Below, piece after piece: positions 19,584 through 28,771 of a DNA stretch of 64,000 bases; the stretch's first letter is position 1, and every line of letters begins with the position of its first letter. The notes beneath the pieces were generated by a model. It had not been told where the DNA came from and did not search any database. It worked only from the letters and a program-made list of their open reading frames with translations. This stretch comes from 34-65-8 sp964516135 (GTDB lineage: Bacteria; Pseudomonadota; Alphaproteobacteria; Sphingomonadales; Sphingomonadaceae), in the NCBI GenBank assembly GCA_964516135.1, contig CAZEWN010000019.1, positions 7,981-71,980 on the forward strand, in the 5' to 3' direction. Both the position numbers and the translations under genes were made by a program.

Positions 19584-21041
19584 ATGGCCACCGCACCCGT
19601 ATTGAACCAGACCACCAATGGCACGATCAGCCAGGTCATCGGCGCCGTCGTCGACGTGCAGTTCGCCGGCGAGCTGCCCGCGATCCTGACCGCGCTGGAA
19701 ACAAAGAACGGCGACAACACGCTAGTCCTCGAAGTGGCGCAGCACCTGGGCGAGAACACCGTTCGCACCATTGCGATGGACGCGACAGAGGGCCTGACCC
19801 GCGGGCAAGACGTGGTCAACACGGGCGCGCAGATCTCGGTGCCGGTCGGCCCCAAGACGCTGGGCCGGATCATGAACGTGATCGGCCAGCCGATTGACGA
19901 GCGCGGCCCCATCGGCGCCGCCCAGACCGCCCCGATCCATGCAGAAGCACCGGCCTTCATCGACCAGTCGACCGAAGCCGCGATCCTCGTGACCGGGATC
20001 AAGGTCATCGACCTGCTCGCCCCTTATGCACGCGGCGGCAAGATCGGCCTGTTCGGCGGCGCGGGCGTGGGCAAGACAGTGCTGATCCAGGAACTGATCA
20101 ACAACATCGCCAAGGGCCACGGCGGCGTGTCGGTGTTCGCGGGCGTGGGTGAACGCACCCGCGAAGGCAACGACCTCTACCACGAATTCCTCGACGCGGG
20201 CGTTATCGCCAAGGACGCCGATGGCAATGCGACCAGCGAAGGTTCGAAGGTGGCCCTCGTGTTCGGTCAGATGAACGAGCCCCCGGGTGCGCGCGCTCGC
20301 GTTGCTCTGTCGGGCCTTACGATGGCCGAATACTTCCGCGACCAGGAAGGGCAGGACGTTCTCTTCTTCGTCGACAACATCTTCCGCTTTACCCAGGCGG
20401 GTTCGGAAGTGTCGGCACTGCTCGGCCGTATTCCCTCGGCGGTGGGCTACCAGCCCACGCTGTCGACCGACATGGGCAACCTCCAGGAACGCATCACCTC
20501 GACCACCAAGGGCTCGATCACCTCGGTCCAGGCGATCTACGTGCCCGCGGACGACCTTACCGACCCGGCGCCTGCAACCTCGTTCGCGCACTTGGACGCG
20601 ACCACCACGCTGAGCCGTGCGATTTCGGAGCTGGGTATCTACCCGGCGGTCGATCCGCTCGATTCGACCAGTCGCGTGCTCGAACCGCGCGTCGTCGGCC
20701 AGGAGCATTACGAAACCGCCCGCCGCGTCCAGGAGACGCTGCAGAAGTACAAGTCGCTTCAGGACATCATCGCCATTCTCGGGATGGACGAACTGTCGGA
20801 AGAGGACAAGCTGACCGTTGCCCGCGCGCGCAAGATCCAGCGCTTCCTTTCGCAGCCGTTCCACGTCGCCGAGGTGTTCACCAACATCCCGGGCAAGTTC
20901 GTGCAGCTCGAGGATACCGTCCGCTCGTTCAAGGCGGTGGTCGATGGCGAATACGACCACCTGCCCGAGGCAGCCTTCTACATGGTCGGCGGCATCGAGG
21001 ACGCGGTCGCCAAGGCCAAGAAGCTGGCCGAGGACGCCTGA
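19584..21041 (+). CDS. atpD: ATP synthase F1 beta subunit
   Basis: Catalytic subunit of F1, 485 residues. P-loop GGAGVGKTV and the following GVGERTREGNDLYHE (catalytic glutamate region) are intact, as is the DELSEED-type lever sequence, here DELSEEDK near position 20790. An AGGA-containing ribosome site lies upstream of ATG 19584. The N-terminus is slightly extended (ATAPVLNQTTNG) as common in this order. Confidence 0.98.
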   Translation: MATAPVLNQTTNGTISQVIGAVVDVQFAGELPAILTALETKNGDNTLVLEVAQHLGENTVRTIAMDATEGLTRGQDVVNTGAQISVPVGPKTLGRIMNVIGQPIDERGPIGAAQTAPIHAEAPAFIDQSTEAAILVTGIKVIDLLAPYARGGKIGLFGGAGVGKTVLIQELINNIAKGHGGVSVFAGVGERTREGNDLYHEFLDAGVIAKDADGNATSEGSKVALVFGQMNEPPGARARVALSGLTMAEYFRDQEGQDVLFFVDNIFRFTQAGSEVSALLGRIPSAVGYQPTLSTDMGNLQERITSTTKGSITSVQAIYVPADDLTDPAPATSFAHLDATTTLSRAISELGIYPAVDPLDSTSRVLEPRVVGQEHYETARRVQETLQKYKSLQDIIAILGMDELSEEDKLTVARARKIQRFLSQPFHVAEVFTNIPGKFVQLEDTVRSFKAVVDGEYDHLPEAAFYMVGGIEDAVAKAKKLAEDA

Positions 21042-21044
21042 CCC

Positions 21045-21302
21045 ATGGCACTGCATTTCGAACTCGTCACACCGGCCAAGCTGGTCCGCAGCGAGGAAGT
21101 CCACATGGTGGTCGTCCCCGGCACGGAGGGCGAGTTCGGCGTGCTCGAGGGCCACGCGCCCTTCATGTCCACCATCCGAGACGGCGCGGTGCAAGTTTAC
21201 CGGACCGAGAATGGCCAACCTGAAACGATCGAAGTCAGGGGTGGCTTTGCCGAGGTAAGTGAGAAGGGCCTCACCGTGCTCGCCGAACACGTCGAGGGCT
21301 GA
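21045..21302 (+). CDS. atpC: ATP synthase F1 epsilon subunit, short form
   Basis: Rotor-associated subunit linking gamma to the c-ring. Only 85 residues, against about 130-140 in E. coli: the N-terminal beta-sandwich is complete (FELVTPAKLV, GTEGEFGVLEGHAP) but the C-terminal helical hairpin that inhibits ATP hydrolysis in many bacteria is absent. The stop is followed closely by a strong terminator, so this is a true short gene and not a frameshift. It starts 3 bp after the atpD stop. Confidence 0.95.
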   Translation: MALHFELVTPAKLVRSEEVHMVVVPGTEGEFGVLEGHAPFMSTIRDGAVQVYRTENGQPETIEVRGGFAEVSEKGLTVLAEHVEG

Positions 21303-21325
21303 CGTCTACGGGCAGGGAAATCCGC

Positions 21326-21349
21326 GGGCGGCCTTCGGGCCGCCCTTTT
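21326..21349 (+). terminator. intrinsic terminator of the F1 ATP synthase operon
   Basis: Perfect 8 bp stem GGGCGGCC/GGCCGCCC (21326-21333 and 21338-21345) with a stable TTCG tetraloop, followed by TTTT. It lies 24 bp after the atpC stop. Confidence 0.92.
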
Positions 21350-21467
21350 CATATCAGCGGCCTTCACATCGACCAAGCGCGTTCGCCTGTCGGCAAAGGG
21401 GGTTGCACCGCGCCGCCGACGCCGCAAGAGTGTGTACTACCATACTTGGGACAGGGACGCCCTCTAC

Positions 21468-23621
21468 ATGCCAACCATTTCACGCCGCGCGCTCGCGGCA
21501 TCGCTCGCCTTGATCGCGTTTCCGGCCGTGCCCGCAACCGCGCAGCAGACAGGAGCAACCGTGCCCTTCACACCCGTCGCCACCGAGGACGAACACGCCG
21601 CCGACCCCTTCATCTGGCTAGAGGATGCCTATGGCGAGGAGGCGCTTGCCTGGGTCCGGGCCGAGAATGCAAAAACGCTCGCTGCCCTCGCTTCGGACCC
21701 CCGGTTTGAGGAATTGAAAGCCGAATCGCTGGCCATCTTCGATGCGACCGACCGCATCCCGGTCGTCAGTTTTACTCACTATGGATTGGTGAATTTCTGG
21801 CAGGACGCGCGCAACCCGAAAGGATTGCTGCGACGCACGACGCTGGAAAGCTATCGCACCGACACGCCCGAGTGGGAAACGATCCTCGATATCGACGCGC
21901 TGGCCAATGCCGAGGGCAAGGAATGGGTCTACGCCGGGTTTCAGTGCCTGCCGCCCAACGGCACCCGCTGCCTGGTCTCGCTGTCCGATGGCGGCAAGGA
22001 TGCGACCACGATCCGCGAGTTCGATCTTGCCACCATGAGCTTCGTCGAGGGCGGGTTCGAACTGGCCGAGAGCCAGGGCGGCGCGAGCTGGCTTGATGAA
22101 AACACGCTGATCGTCGGGCGTGATTTCGGCGGCGGAACGGTGACCGAAAGCTTCTATCCCTTCACCGCGCGCGAATGGAAGCGCGGCACCCCGATTTCGG
22201 ATGCGCCGGAAATCTTCCGCGGCGAAGCGACCGACGTGTCCTCGGGCGTGTATCTGCTGCGCGATGCCGCCAGCACGATCCATGCCCGCATAGCCTATCG
22301 TGGGCTGTCGTTCCACGAGCAGGCCTACTACGTCTGGCATGACGATGACTGGCTGGAACTCGACCTGCCGAAGAAGGCCGCGCCTTATGGCATCGTCGAT
22401 GGGCAGATGCTGTTCAGTACCGATGTTGACTGGACGACGGGTGGGCAGACCTTCCCGGCGGATTCGCTGGTTGCGGTTGACCTGGAAGCGTGGAAAGCCA
22501 ATCCCAATGGCGCACCTAAAACGCTGGTCTGGGCGCCGGGCGATCGCCAGACGAAGCAGGGTGGCGCGATCACTGCGAGCAGCCTCTACGTCAACCTGCT
22601 CGACAATGTTCGCGGCAAGGTGCTGAAATTCGATTATGCCGACGGCCAGTGGACCTCGGCCGAGGTTGACCTGCCCGAGAACGCGACCGTGGGCGTCGCC
22701 GCATCGTCGAACCAGACCGACGAGATCATGTTCTCTTTCACCGACTTCCTCAATCCGTCGATGGTCTATTACTCCGCCGACGGCACGAACCCACAGGTGA
22801 TCAAGACTAGCCCGCCGCGTTTCGATGCGGCCGGGGCGGAAGTCGAGCAGTTCGAAGCGACCAGCGCGGACGGCACCCAAATTCCCTACTTCGTGGTCAA
22901 GCCGAAGGGTATGAAGATGGACGGCAGTACCGCCACGCTGATGACTGGCTATGGCGGCTTCCAGGTTCCGCGGCTGCCCGGCTACCTCGGTTCGACCGGC
23001 AAGCTGTGGCTGGAAAACGGCGGCGCCTACGTGCTCGCCAACATGCGCGGCGGCGGCGAATTCGGCCCCGAATGGCACCAGACCGCGATCCGCGAAAACA
23101 AGCAGCGCACCTGGGACGATTTCATCGCGGTGGGTGACGATCTGGTGAAGCGCGGCCTTACCAGCCCGCAGCATCTGGGCATCATGGGCGGCAGCCAGGG
23201 CGGGCTGCTGGTGGGCACGGCATTCACGCAGCGCCCCGACCTTTTCAACGCGGCAGTGGTGCAGATCCCGCTGTTCGACATGCTGCGTTACCATGTGATC
23301 GGGCGGGGCGCATCGTGGATCGGCGAATACGGCGATCCACGCATTCCCGAACAGCGCGCCTGGATCGAGCCGTACTCACCCTACCAGAAGCTCATGCCTG
23401 GCAAGACCTTCCCCAAGATCATGTACGTCACCTCGACGGCCGACGACCGCACGCATCCGTCACACGGGCGCAAGGCGGCGGCGCGGATGGCGGCCAATGG
23501 CCAGCCCTACCTCTACTACGAGGACATAACCGGCGGCCATTCGGGCGGGGTCGACAACGAGCAGCGTGCGCGTTTGCAGGCGCTGCAATATGTCTACCTG
23601 ATGCAGCAATTGATGGACTGA
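21468..23621 (+). CDS. prolyl oligopeptidase family (S9) serine peptidase
   Basis: Exported peptidase of 717 residues with a signal peptide (RR pair, hydrophobic core, Ala-Gln cleavage region near 24). The N-terminal beta-propeller is followed by an alpha/beta-hydrolase domain with the triad serine in GGSQGG, aspartate in TADDRTHP and histidine in GGHSGG. The ATG at 21468 is preferred over a start 12 codons upstream because it begins the signal peptide. The propeller limits substrates to short peptides in this family; the specificity is not readable. A GC-rich hairpin separates it from the convergent lipoprotein gene. Confidence 0.92.
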   Translation: MPTISRRALAASLALIAFPAVPATAQQTGATVPFTPVATEDEHAADPFIWLEDAYGEEALAWVRAENAKTLAALASDPRFEELKAESLAIFDATDRIPVVSFTHYGLVNFWQDARNPKGLLRRTTLESYRTDTPEWETILDIDALANAEGKEWVYAGFQCLPPNGTRCLVSLSDGGKDATTIREFDLATMSFVEGGFELAESQGGASWLDENTLIVGRDFGGGTVTESFYPFTAREWKRGTPISDAPEIFRGEATDVSSGVYLLRDAASTIHARIAYRGLSFHEQAYYVWHDDDWLELDLPKKAAPYGIVDGQMLFSTDVDWTTGGQTFPADSLVAVDLEAWKANPNGAPKTLVWAPGDRQTKQGGAITASSLYVNLLDNVRGKVLKFDYADGQWTSAEVDLPENATVGVAASSNQTDEIMFSFTDFLNPSMVYYSADGTNPQVIKTSPPRFDAAGAEVEQFEATSADGTQIPYFVVKPKGMKMDGSTATLMTGYGGFQVPRLPGYLGSTGKLWLENGGAYVLANMRGGGEFGPEWHQTAIRENKQRTWDDFIAVGDDLVKRGLTSPQHLGIMGGSQGGLLVGTAFTQRPDLFNAAVVQIPLFDMLRYHVIGRGASWIGEYGDPRIPEQRAWIEPYSPYQKLMPGKTFPKIMYVTSTADDRTHPSHGRKAAARMAANGQPYLYYEDITGGHSGGVDNEQRARLQALQYVYLMQQLMD

Positions 23622-23630
23622 GCTGTGTGT

Positions 23631-23658
23631 GGTCGGGCTGGTTCAGCCCAGCCCGACC
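23631..23658. terminator. GC-rich hairpin between convergent genes, possible bidirectional terminator
   Basis: Perfect 11 bp stem GGTCGGGCTGG/CCAGCCCGACC (23631-23641 and 23648-23658) with a 6 nt loop. It overlaps the end of the minus-strand lipoprotein gene. No T-run on either strand, so termination is uncertain. Confidence 0.45.
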
Positions 23659-23960
23659 GCGCACAGCCCGGCGGAACTGGCGGTGACGGTGATGACCTCC
23701 GCATCGCCCACCCGGCGGACCCGTTCGACATATTGCGCCAGCGTTACCGGGCGTTCGCGCTCGCCCGCGCGGGCCTTGAGGCCTTCCAGCTTGCGAAGTT
23801 GATCAATGGTGAGCCGGTCGACCATACGCTCGGCCATGCAATCGGCGTTGCGGTCGGACAGGCCCGCCTCCGACAGGGCGGAGCGGACGCGGCTTTCCGC
23901 GATCGCCTCGACGCATCCCGATAGCGCCAGCGCCGTGGCGAGGATGAGGGCGGCGCGCAT
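23643..23960 (-). CDS. small lipoprotein of unknown function downstream of pntB
   Basis: Predicted 105-residue exported lipoprotein with signal peptide and lipobox LALSGC. The remaining part is helical and charged; no family was recognised. Its ATG overlaps the pntB stop as TGATG, so translation is probably coupled to the transhydrogenase operon. A functional link to the transhydrogenase is not evident. Confidence 0.65.
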   Translation of the reverse strand: MRAALILATALALSGCVEAIAESRVRSALSEAGLSDRNADCMAERMVDRLTIDQLRKLEGLKARAGERERPVTLAQYVERVRRVGDAEVITVTASSAGLCAVGLG

Positions 23961-25495
23961 CAGTGGCCGAGATTCTTCACGATATCCTCGACCATCTTCT
24001 TCGCATCGGCGAGCAGCATCATGGTCTGGTCCATGTAGAACACGTCGTTGTCGACGCCCGCATAGCCCACCCCGCCCATGCTGCGCTTGATGAAGAACAC
24101 CTGCTTGGCCTTGTCCACGTCGAACACCGGCATGCCGTAGATCGGCGATGACTTGTCGGTCTTGGCCGAGGGGTTCACCACGTCGTTCGCGCCGATGATG
24201 AAAGCGACGTCGGCCTGGGCGAACTCGCTGTTGATGTCCTCGAGTTCGAACACCTCGTCATAAGGCACGTTGGCTTCCGCCAGCAGCACGTTCATGTGCC
24301 CCGGCATCCGCCCGGCAACGGGGTGGATGGCGTACTTCACCTCGACGCCCTTTTCCTTGAGCATGTCGCCCATCTCGCGCAGCGCGTGCTGCGCCTGGGC
24401 GACCGCCATGCCGTAGCCGGGGATGATGATGACCTTCTCCGCCTGTTCGAGCATGTAGGCGGCATCCTCGGCGCTGCCCGACTTGTAGGGGCGCTGCTCA
24501 CCCCCGCCGCTGGCGCCCACGCTCGCATCCGCGCCGAACCCGCCCGCGATCACGCTGATGAAGCTGCGGTTCATCGCCCGGCACATGATGTAGCTGAGGA
24601 TCGCGCCCGATGCGCCGACCAGCGCGCCGGTCACGATCATCGCGGTATTGCCCAGCGTGAACCCCATCGCTGCCGCCGCCCAGCCCGAATAGCTGTTGAG
24701 CATCGAGACGACGACAGGCATGTCCGCCCCGCCGATCGGGATGATCAGCAGGAACCCGATCACGAAGGCCGCGACCACGATGGCCCAGAACAGCCACCCC
24801 TCGCCCGCCCCGGCATCGGGCGCGATGGCATAGGCAGCCGTGCCCGCGACGATCGCGGCGAGCGTGCCGAGGTTAATAACGTGGCGCCCGGGCAGCATGA
24901 TCGGCGCGCCGCTCATGTTCCCATTGAGCTTGGCGAACGCGATGACCGAACCGCTGAACGTGATCGCCCCGATCGCCGCGCCAAGCGCCATCTCGACCCG
25001 GCTGACGGCAAGGATATTGCCCGCCGCATCGAGCAGGTCGAACGCGCCCGGATTAAGGAACGCCGCCACCGCGACCAGCACCGCGGCCAGACCGACGAGG
25101 CTGTGGAACGCCGCGACGAGCTGCGGCATCGCGGTCATGGCGATGCGGCGGGCGATGATCCAGCCCACGCCGCCGCCGACGGCGATCGCGGCGAGGATTT
25201 GGAGCAGGGTCGTGTAATCTAGAGTGGTTCGGTCGTAATAAGGCATAACCGGATCACCGGGATTTAGTTCGATCACCGGCACATGCGTCACCAGCGTCGT
25301 CACCACCGCGATCGCCATCCCGATCATGCCGTAGCGATTGCCCGCACGGCTGGTCGCCGGGCTCGACAGACCGCGCAGCGCGAGGATGAAGAGCACGCCC
25401 GCCGCGAGATAGGCCAGCGCCACCCACGGGCTCACCGCATGCGCCGCGTCGGCGGCGACCGAGAGGTCGGTCGTCTGCATCGGCGCAAGGCTCAT
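23960..25495 (-). CDS. pntB: NAD(P) transhydrogenase beta subunit
   Basis: Proton-translocating transhydrogenase subunit beta, 511 residues: about nine membrane helices followed by the NADP(H)-binding domain III. Domain III motifs are IIPGYGMAVAQAQHALREM and the later GANDVVNP. The enzyme transfers hydride between NADH and NADP using the proton gradient. The open frame runs further upstream, but ATG 25493-25495 overlaps the stop of the preceding gene by 4 bp and gives the normal length. Confidence 0.96.
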   Translation of the reverse strand: MSLAPMQTTDLSVAADAAHAVSPWVALAYLAAGVLFILALRGLSSPATSRAGNRYGMIGMAIAVVTTLVTHVPVIELNPGDPVMPYYDRTTLDYTTLLQILAAIAVGGGVGWIIARRIAMTAMPQLVAAFHSLVGLAAVLVAVAAFLNPGAFDLLDAAGNILAVSRVEMALGAAIGAITFSGSVIAFAKLNGNMSGAPIMLPGRHVINLGTLAAIVAGTAAYAIAPDAGAGEGWLFWAIVVAAFVIGFLLIIPIGGADMPVVVSMLNSYSGWAAAAMGFTLGNTAMIVTGALVGASGAILSYIMCRAMNRSFISVIAGGFGADASVGASGGGEQRPYKSGSAEDAAYMLEQAEKVIIIPGYGMAVAQAQHALREMGDMLKEKGVEVKYAIHPVAGRMPGHMNVLLAEANVPYDEVFELEDINSEFAQADVAFIIGANDVVNPSAKTDKSSPIYGMPVFDVDKAKQVFFIKRSMGGVGYAGVDNDVFYMDQTMMLLADAKKMVEDIVKNLGH

Positions 25496-25800
25496 GCCTT
25501 CTTCTCCGGAGCCGGAGCAGGCTTGTCCTTCTTCTTGTACATCGCGAGCATCCGCGCGGTCACCGCGAAGCCGCCGAAGATGTTCACGCTCGCCAGCGCC
25601 ACCGCCAGCAGCCCGAGCCACTTCGCGCTCGGGCTACCCGCCGCCGCGCTCGCGATCAGCGCGCCGACCACGATCACCGAGGAAATCGCATTGGTCACCG
25701 CCATCAGGGGCGTGTGCAGCGCCGGGGTGACCGACCAGACGACGTAGTAGCCCACGAAACAGGCCAGCACGAATATCGACAGGATCGAGATGAAGTCCAT
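25492..25800 (-). CDS. pntAB: NAD(P) transhydrogenase alpha subunit, membrane part
   Basis: Separate gene for the membrane portion of the alpha subunit, 102 residues, with three to four hydrophobic helices and a Lys/Pro/Ala-rich tail. In E. coli this region is fused to the C-terminus of PntA; in alphaproteobacteria it is split, as here. The start at ATG 25798-25800 (MDFISILSIF) is preferred to an ATG 20 codons upstream. Confidence 0.93.
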   Translation of the reverse strand: MDFISILSIFVLACFVGYYVVWSVTPALHTPLMAVTNAISSVIVVGALIASAAAGSPSAKWLGLLAVALASVNIFGGFAVTARMLAMYKKKDKPAPAPEKKA

Positions 25801-25923
25801 CGTTCTAGCCCCGAATGGTCCCAAAGGTCGCGGTGCCCATGGCACTCTTCCTGCCGACACGATCCGAGCATCGGATCGGCGTGTCGAACCCGATCTGGCA
25901 AACGGGGGTCGTGTAGGAAAGCT

Positions 25924-27045
25924 TCAAGTTTTCAGCCTCTCGCTCACCACCGCCCCGCCCTGCGTCAGGCGAACGGCGTCGCCGATCTCCTCGTCCAGCA
26001 CGGGCCGCCCCGCTTCCTTGTCCCAGAAGGCCGAGAGGAAGTTGTAGAGGTTGCGCGCGTAGAGCGCCGAGGCATCGGCGGCGAGGTGCGTGGGGGTGTT
26101 GGCGTAGCCGATGATCTTGACGCCGTGCTTCTCGACTATCTGGTCCGCAACCGAACCTTCCACATTCCCGCCTTGAGCTACAGCGAGGTCGAAGATCACG
26201 CTGCCTGGCTTCATGCTAGCAATCTGCGCGTCGCTGATCAGGCGCGGCGCATCACGGCCCGGGATCAAGGCCGTCGTGATGACAATGTCCTGCTTCGCGA
26301 TATGCCCCGACACCAGTTCCGCCTGAGCGCGCTGGTATTCCTCGCTCATTTCGGTGGCATATCCGCCCGCGCCCTCGCCCTCGATCCCGGCGACGTTTTC
26401 GACGAACACGGGCTTTGCGCCCAATGACCGGATCTGTTCCTGCGTGGCCGAGCGCACGTCGGTGGCGGAAACCTGCGCGCCCAATCGCTTGGCAGTCGCG
26501 ATCGCCTGGAGGCCCGCGACGCCCACGCCCATCACGAATACGCGCGCGGCCTGCACCGTGCCTGCCGCGGTCATCATCATCGGGAAGGCGCGCCCGTAAG
26601 TGTCGGCGGCGTGGATCACCGCCTTGTACCCGGCAAGGTTCGACTGGCTGGACAGCACGTCCATGCTTTGCGCGCGCGTGATGCGCGGCATCAGTTCCAT
26701 TGCGAGCGCTTCGAACCCGGCGCTTGCATAAGCATCGACCCGCGCACACTCACGAAACGGATCGAATGTCGCCACGACCCATGCGCCCGGATTTGCGCCC
26801 GCCAGCAACGCGGGATCGGGCGCTTGCACGGCCAGCACGATGTCCGCCGCCTTCACCACCGCTACAGTCGCGCCGACTTCCGCGCCCGCCTCGCGATAGG
26901 CCTCGTCGGTGATGGAGGCACCCGCGCCTGCCCCTGCCTCGACCGCGACCACGGCGCCAAGCGCGATAAACTTCTTCACCGTTTCGGGTGAAGCCGCGAC
27001 GCGCGCTTCCCCCGAAGCACGTTCCGTCAGAACGGCGATGCGCAA
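25924..27045 (-). CDS. pntAA: NAD(P) transhydrogenase alpha subunit, NAD-binding part
   Basis: Soluble NAD(H)-binding domain I of the transhydrogenase, 373 residues, related to alanine dehydrogenase. The Rossmann motif GVGVAGLQA and the conserved SSQSNLAGYKAV segment are present. No ATG fits the family N-terminus (RIAVLTER); the best start is TTG at 27043-27045, preceded by a GAGG site inside the TGA of the gene upstream. An ATG at 27117 would overlap that gene. It is the second gene of a four- to five-gene transcript. Confidence 0.9.
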   Translation of the reverse strand: MRIAVLTERASGEARVAASPETVKKFIALGAVVAVEAGAGAGASITDEAYREAGAEVGATVAVVKAADIVLAVQAPDPALLAGANPGAWVVATFDPFRECARVDAYASAGFEALAMELMPRITRAQSMDVLSSQSNLAGYKAVIHAADTYGRAFPMMMTAAGTVQAARVFVMGVGVAGLQAIATAKRLGAQVSATDVRSATQEQIRSLGAKPVFVENVAGIEGEGAGGYATEMSEEYQRAQAELVSGHIAKQDIVITTALIPGRDAPRLISDAQIASMKPGSVIFDLAVAQGGNVEGSVADQIVEKHGVKIIGYANTPTHLAADASALYARNLYNFLSAFWDKEAGRPVLDEEIGDAVRLTQGGAVVSERLKT

Positions 27046-27056
27046 GCGCGAGGGCC

Positions 27057-27182
27057 TCAGGGCGCGATCAGGATTACGACGAGCAGCGCGACCAGTGCGA
27101 TCACCGGCACTGACCACTTGAGAAGGCTGATAAATCCGCCGTAGGTCTTTTCCGCCGCCTTCATGTCGTTTGCCGAAGCCAT
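27057..27182 (-). CDS. aa3-type cytochrome c oxidase subunit IV-like small membrane protein
   Basis: A 41-residue protein with a short polar N-terminus containing MKAAEKTYGGF and one hydrophobic helix (about residues 23-40). This matches the bacterial aa3-type cytochrome c oxidase subunit IV family (PF07835 by recall). It begins at ATG 27180-27182 and its TGA at 27057-27059 lies 11 bp from the TTG start of pntAA. The small gene next to transhydrogenase genes is a recurrent sphingomonad arrangement as far as I recall. Whether it joins an oxidase or the transhydrogenase is unknown. Confidence 0.8.
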   Translation of the reverse strand: MASANDMKAAEKTYGGFISLLKWSVPVIALVALLVVILIAP

Positions 27183-27334
27183 GTCAGTTCCCTGTCGTTC
27201 GATACCGCGTCGGTCTATCGCGCGAATGGCGCCGCATCAACCCCGCGGCGCAACCCGTCGTCAGCCTTAATCTCGCCTTTACCCAATCCGGTTAGAGCCC
27301 GGAGTTGTGCCACGACGGGACGGTTTGGGGAATT

Positions 27335-28753
27335 ATGGCTACCGACGATTCGCGCCTCCTGATGCTGATCGATGATGAACCGGCGCAGAGCCGGCTCATC
27401 AGCGTGCTCGCCGCACGCGAGGGCTGGCGCACGCTGGTCGTCAAGGATGCGGAGACCGCCATCGCCACGCTGGGCACGCGCCAGGGAATGCAGCTGTCCG
27501 CCATCATCCTCGACCAGTGGGTGCCGGGCGATGACGCCTGCGAACTGATCTGCGAGCTCAAGGCGCGCCGCCCTGCCCTGCCCATCCTGATGCTCACCAC
27601 CAGCTCCAGCCCGACCCTGGCGGTCGAGGCGATGCGCGCGGGTGCGACTGATTACCTGGTTAAACCCGTCGCGCCGGACCGACTGATGCAGGCGCTCCGC
27701 AGCGCAACCAAGCTCGAAGCGCCGCGCGATGAATTGCAGCCGCTGGCGGAGAAAATTCACGCGACGCTCGATTTTGACGCCATGATCGGCAACGCCCCTG
27801 CGTTTCGCACCGCGCTCGCCAAGGCAGCCAAGGCGGCGCGCGGGCACGGGCATGTACTGATCGAGGGCGAAAGCGGCACCGGCAAGGACATGCTGATGCG
27901 CGCGATGCACGCCGCAAGTCCGCGGGCCAAGGCGCCGGTGCGGTTCGTCAACGTGCGCGGGGTGCCCGCCAATTCGATCGAATCGATCCTGTTCGGGCAC
28001 GAGCCCGGCGCCTTCCCCGGCGCGTTCGATCGCCATATCGGCGCCTTGCAGCATTGCGATGGCGGCACGCTGGTGCTCGACGAGATCGACCGGCTGAGCG
28101 AATCGCTTCAGGTCAAGCTGGCCGAAGCGTTGACCACCGGCGTGGTGCGACCGATAGGGGCCAAGCACGGCTATAAGGTCGATGTCCGCGTGCTCAGTGC
28201 CAGCAACCTGCCGCTGAAGGATCTCAACGAGGCTGGTTTCTTCCACCCCGACCTGCTGACCGCGATCGCGCCGACACGGATTGCCGTGCCCCCGCTGCGC
28301 GAGCGGCAGGGCGATATCCCCGCGCTCGCGCGCCATTTCCTGTCGCGCATCGCCGACCAGCCGGGCCTCCGCTCGCTGTCGATTTCCGACGGCGCGCTGG
28401 GACTGCTCGCTGCCTACGACTGGCCCGGCAACGTGCGCCAGCTTCAGGCCGTGCTGTTCCGTGCCGCGGTGTTCTGCGAAGGCGAGGCGCTCACCGCCGA
28501 CAGCTTCCCCCAGCTGTCCGAGCTGATCGGCGAGTGCGACGATACGCCCGGCCCGATGCAGGAAGGTGTCGGCGTGATGCTCTACACGGCCGACGGCAAC
28601 CTGCGCCCGCTGGAGGAGATCGAAGCCGACGTCATCCGGCTCGCGATCGGCCACTACCGGGGGCGGATGACCGAGGTCGCGCGTCGGCTCGGCATCGGCC
28701 GGTCGACGCTCTATCGCAAGCTCTCCGATCTGGGCATCGACAACGCCGCCTAA
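27335..28753 (+). CDS. NtrC-like response regulator with altered sigma-54 contact loop
   Basis: Regulator of 472 residues: receiver domain (acidic pair at 13-14, phospho-acceptor D60, K110), AAA+ domain with Walker A GESGTGKD at 178-185 and Walker B TLVLDEID, and a C-terminal Fis-type helix-turn-helix (MTEVARRLGIGRSTLYRKL). The sigma-54 contact loop, normally GAFTGA, reads GAFPGA at 225-230 (codon CCC at 28016-28018). That threonine normally touches sigma-54, so it may not open sigma-54 promoters. No sensor kinase gene lies beside it. ATG 27335 is the family start; a longer frame begins at 27305. Confidence 0.88.
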   Translation: MATDDSRLLMLIDDEPAQSRLISVLAAREGWRTLVVKDAETAIATLGTRQGMQLSAIILDQWVPGDDACELICELKARRPALPILMLTTSSSPTLAVEAMRAGATDYLVKPVAPDRLMQALRSATKLEAPRDELQPLAEKIHATLDFDAMIGNAPAFRTALAKAAKAARGHGHVLIEGESGTGKDMLMRAMHAASPRAKAPVRFVNVRGVPANSIESILFGHEPGAFPGAFDRHIGALQHCDGGTLVLDEIDRLSESLQVKLAEALTTGVVRPIGAKHGYKVDVRVLSASNLPLKDLNEAGFFHPDLLTAIAPTRIAVPPLRERQGDIPALARHFLSRIADQPGLRSLSISDGALGLLAAYDWPGNVRQLQAVLFRAAVFCEGEALTADSFPQLSELIGECDDTPGPMQEGVGVMLYTADGNLRPLEEIEADVIRLAIGHYRGRMTEVARRLGIGRSTLYRKLSDLGIDNAA

Positions 28754-28771
28754 GCGCCCTAGCGCACGGGC

